Both the position numbers and the translations under genes were made by a program. Below are positions 61,719 to 64,000 of a stretch of 64,000 nucleotides of DNA, piece after piece. The stretch is from Amycolatopsis xylanica (lineage in GTDB: Bacteria > Actinomycetota > Actinomycetes > Mycobacteriales > Pseudonocardiaceae), in NCBI RefSeq assembly GCF_900107045.1, contig NZ_FNON01000002.1, positions 806,001 through 870,000 of the forward strand. Reading direction: 5' to 3'. The notes below the pieces were generated by a model. It ran no database searches. It was not told the DNA's origin and was given only the letters and a program-made list of their open reading frames with translations. The first letter of the stretch is position 1; every line of letters starts with the position of its first letter.

Positions 61719-64000
61719 CTAATTGTTGCGTCTGAGCATGCGGCTCACACCCGCCGCGATCGTCGTCGCCAATATCCAGCCCATCGCGGTGATCCCGGCG
61801 GCGACCCATTTGTCGGCGCCATGCATGTACCAGCGGGACTTGTTGCCGAAATCGACGATCGGCACGATCAGGTCGGCGGTGTACCAGACCGGGTTCCATT
61901 CGAGGCCGGTGTCGTCGCGGTTGATCGCGCACCGCGGGCCGGAAACCGAATAGGTGTCCTTCGGCGCATGGACACAGTCATCCGAGCCGAGGCCGAACCA
62001 CAGGCTCCCGATCGCGAGGATCGTCAGCAGCCAGCCGAGCGCGCGCACCGGCCGGTAGCCGTAGCCGACCATCGAGCGCTGCAGCCAGCTCCACAGCTTC
62101 ACGCCGGGGCCGAAGATCTTGAAACCGCTGGCCAGCGCCTCGTAGCGGAACTGCTGCTTCTTGAGCGAGACCGTCGAGGCGTGCTCTTCGTTTCCGCTCG
62201 CGCGCAGTGTCGCGGACAGCTGGTCGTACGGGCCGGGGCGATACCCGTCGAGCGCGTGGCGCAGCAGGTGGATGCGGCGGTTCAACGCGTCGTCGTCATC
62301 GACCTTCGGGGAGACCTTGAGCGCGTCGTAGCGGAAGTCGTCGAGCTCGATGCCGCCGGTCGAGGCCCAGAAGTTCTCGTTGTCGCCCAAGGTGCCGCAG
62401 TGCGCGCGGCGCAGCAGGAACCGGCCGGCCGGCGGGGTCGCCGGGGTGAGCACGAACTCGTCGGCGCGCACGTCGGAGGCGTCGACCGCGATGCCGTCGC
62501 GGCTGAGCGAGCCGATCTCGGCGCCGCGCAGGTCGACGCGCCTGGCGACCGCGCAGCCGTCCATGTTCACGCCGCCCTCGGCGATGAACGGGCGGTCCTT
62601 GTTCTCGGTGAGCACCAGGTCGCGGCCGACGCGGGCGGTGCGGACGTCGACCGAGTAACTCGTCGTCGGGCGGACGCCGGGCTGGGTCACGCGGGTGCCG
62701 TAGAGGTTGATCGAGCCGCCGATGTCGGCGCCTTGCAGCCGCAGCGTGCCCTGGATGGTCGCGTCGGTCAGGTTGAAGTTGCCGGCGACCTTGGTGCGGC
62801 GCGCGGCGAACGCGTCACGTTCGGGGTGCAGGAACATCGCGTTCCAGGCCAGCACGCTGCCGCCGACCGTGACGTCGGAGAGCCGGACCTGGCCGACCGG
62901 CACGCGCAGGCTGGTCGCCTCGATGTCACCGTTGATCTGGCTGCCGTCGAGGTGGATCGCGCGGTCGTAGTACGGCACGCGCTTGCCGCGCGCGACCTTG
63001 ACCTCCGCGCCCGCCAGCCGCAGCGAGCCGCCGATATGCGCGTTGACCATCCGCAACGTGCCGAGTGCCTGCAGGCCGTCGCTGAGTTCGAGATTGCCGT
63101 CGACGCGCAGCCGGTCAGCGACGAGCGCGGGCCGGGGGTCGAGGTACGGATCGTTCGACTTCCACTGGTCGACCACGATCGGGCCGTACTGGTTGACGCC
63201 GAGCTTGGCCTCGCGCAGCACGATGTCACTGCCGACCCGAGCGCTCGGCAGGTACAGGATCCCGTTGCAGGAGAAGCGTTTGCGCTGCGCGGCCGGCCCG
63301 TAGTTGTCGACCTCGCACAGCAGGCTTCCGCCGATCTGCACACCGTTGGCGTTGAGCGCGAAGCCGTCGGGATTGTTCAGCGAAGCGCCGGAGAAGTTGA
63401 CGTTACCGCCGGTCTTCATGCCGGGTACGCGGACTTCGCCGTTCGCGACCATCCGGTACGCGAGCAGCGCGCCGTTGATGGTGAGCCGGTCGGCCTGGAT
63501 CGCCTTGCCGTGCTGATGCGAGATCTCGGTGCGGGTGAGGACCATCGAGCCCTCGATGACCGCGTCGGTGAAGTTGACCGCCGCGTTGGGCATGCCGCGC
63601 TCACGGTCGTCACCGCGCTGGACGGTGGTCTCCTCGATCTCGCGGTCGTCACGATCGACCTCGACGCGGCTGCGGATCAGGCGCACGTCGTTGCGGCTGC
63701 GCAGGTTGCGCGCTTTGAGGCCGGGCAGCCAGCACTTGCGGAAGACCAGCCCGAGCAGTGTCGCCTCGCGGACGTCCGGCGGATGCTCGAAGCGGCAGCG
63801 CTCGAAGCGGAAGAGGTACTCGAGGTCGGCGGCGCGCAGGTCCAGCACGCCGGTGATGTAGGCGTCTTCGACCTGGACGATCGGGGCGTTGGTGGCCTGC
63901 TTGCGCCAGCGGAGGATGCCGCCGTTGCCCGGCTCGACGAACGGTTTGAGCAGATCGGTCGCCTTGACCTCGTACCGCCGGTCGGGTACGCCCGCGAAGG
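61719..64000 (-). CDS. Large beta-helix-like membrane protein (5' end beyond the window)
   Basis: At least 760 residues; the frame stays open to the window edge. The long N-terminal region is a series of short strand repeats (LDLRAADLEYLFRFERCRF; GVQIGGSLLCEV; VRVDGNLELSDG; IQGTLRLQGADIGGSINLYG), suggesting a right-handed beta-solenoid. Near the C-terminus come helical linker sequences and two transmembrane segments (GYRPVRALGWLLTILAIGSL; the last before RMLRRNN). Streptomycete relatives are often labelled membrane-associated oxidoreductase, but no redox motif is visible. I leave function open. Confidence 0.8.
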   Translation of the reverse strand, partial: FAGVPDRRYEVKATDLLKPFVEPGNGGILRWRKQATNAPIVQVEDAYITGVLDLRAADLEYLFRFERCRFEHPPDVREATLLGLVFRKCWLPGLKARNLRSRNDVRLIRSRVEVDRDDREIEETTVQRGDDRERGMPNAAVNFTDAVIEGSMVLTRTEISHQHGKAIQADRLTINGALLAYRMVANGEVRVPGMKTGGNVNFSGASLNNPDGFALNANGVQIGGSLLCEVDNYGPAAQRKRFSCNGILYLPSARVGSDIVLREAKLGVNQYGPIVVDQWKSNDPYLDPRPALVADRLRVDGNLELSDGLQALGTLRMVNAHIGGSLRLAGAEVKVARGKRVPYYDRAIHLDGSQINGDIEATSLRVPVGQVRLSDVTVGGSVLAWNAMFLHPERDAFAARRTKVAGNFNLTDATIQGTLRLQGADIGGSINLYGTRVTQPGVRPTTSYSVDVRTARVGRDLVLTENKDRPFIAEGGVNMDGCAVARRVDLRGAEIGSLSRDGIAVDASDVRADEFVLTPATPPAGRFLLRRAHCGTLGDNENFWASTGGIELDDFRYDALKVSPKVDDDDALNRRIHLLRHALDGYRPGPYDQLSATLRASGNEEHASTVSLKKQQFRYEALASGFKIFGPGVKLWSWLQRSMVGYGYRPVRALGWLLTILAIGSLWFGLGSDDCVHAPKDTYSVSGPRCAINRDDTGLEWNPVWYTADLIVPIVDFGNKSRWYMHGADKWVAAGITAMGWILATTIAAGVSRMLRRNN

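Overview
The window is high-GC actinobacterial chromosome. A Pseudonocardiaceae member such as Amycolatopsis is my best guess. This rests on the HspR/HAIR-controlled dnaK-grpE-dnaJ-hspR operon, an EtfD-type membrane Fe-S protein, a FadE5-like acyl-CoA dehydrogenase, a Ddn-like F420-type protein, a DUF742 protein, frequent GTG/TTG starts and strong third-position GC. The species call is inference; no marker gene allows an exact assignment.

Layout. 1-4.2 kb: proline-rich fragment, pyrE and a MacB/FtsX-type ABC exporter. 4.2-11.3 kb: SDR, secreted and membrane proteins, clpB with a HAIR site, MFS exporter, MarR. 11.5-15.8 kb: a two-gene cassette (globin-reductase plus dienelactone-hydrolase-like protein) present twice in tandem, with a broken PNPOx-family gene between the copies. 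15.8-20.1 kb: heat-shock operon with two HAIR operators. 20.1-37.2 kb: Tap-like hydrolase with two DUF4097 proteins, PEBP, IclR, GNAT, TetR/SMR, EtfD, GH27 alpha-galactosidase, DUF742, CDF, CAP protein, MarR/FAD monooxygenase, esterase, dcd, MpaB-like protein. 37.24-43.16 kb: a tRNA-Gly(CCC)-integrated element. 43.2-64 kb: IMPase, DHFR-like, TetR, NAT, esterase, Ddn-like, 5'-nucleotidase, VanZ, MUG, LuxR-type regulator, FadE, paired GlsB-like membrane proteins, VanW, GroES-like, NHL-thioredoxin, and a large beta-helix-like membrane protein cut by the window end.

The most interesting region is the ~5.9-kb element bounded by a 42-bp perfect duplication of the tRNA-Gly 3' half. It contains a decayed AICE-type (FtsK/TraB-like) transfer gene, a two-finger zinc protein, and an intact, AT-richer operon reading DNA methyltransferase -> DUF262 protein -> HEPN protein with an RNxxxH motif. 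I read this as a candidate anti-phage system riding on a dead conjugative element. The DUF262 protein lacks the usual HNH (DUF1524) nuclease half, so the HEPN protein is the likely effector.

Other patterns link distant loci. Two families of long perfect inverted repeats occur between genes: family A four times and family B twice, with compensating arm changes in A. A 14-bp palindromic motif (TTACCGRYRRGTAA) lies upstream of both etfD and fadE, which are functionally connected through electron flow from beta-oxidation. A DasR-like operator lies upstream of the GH27 gene.
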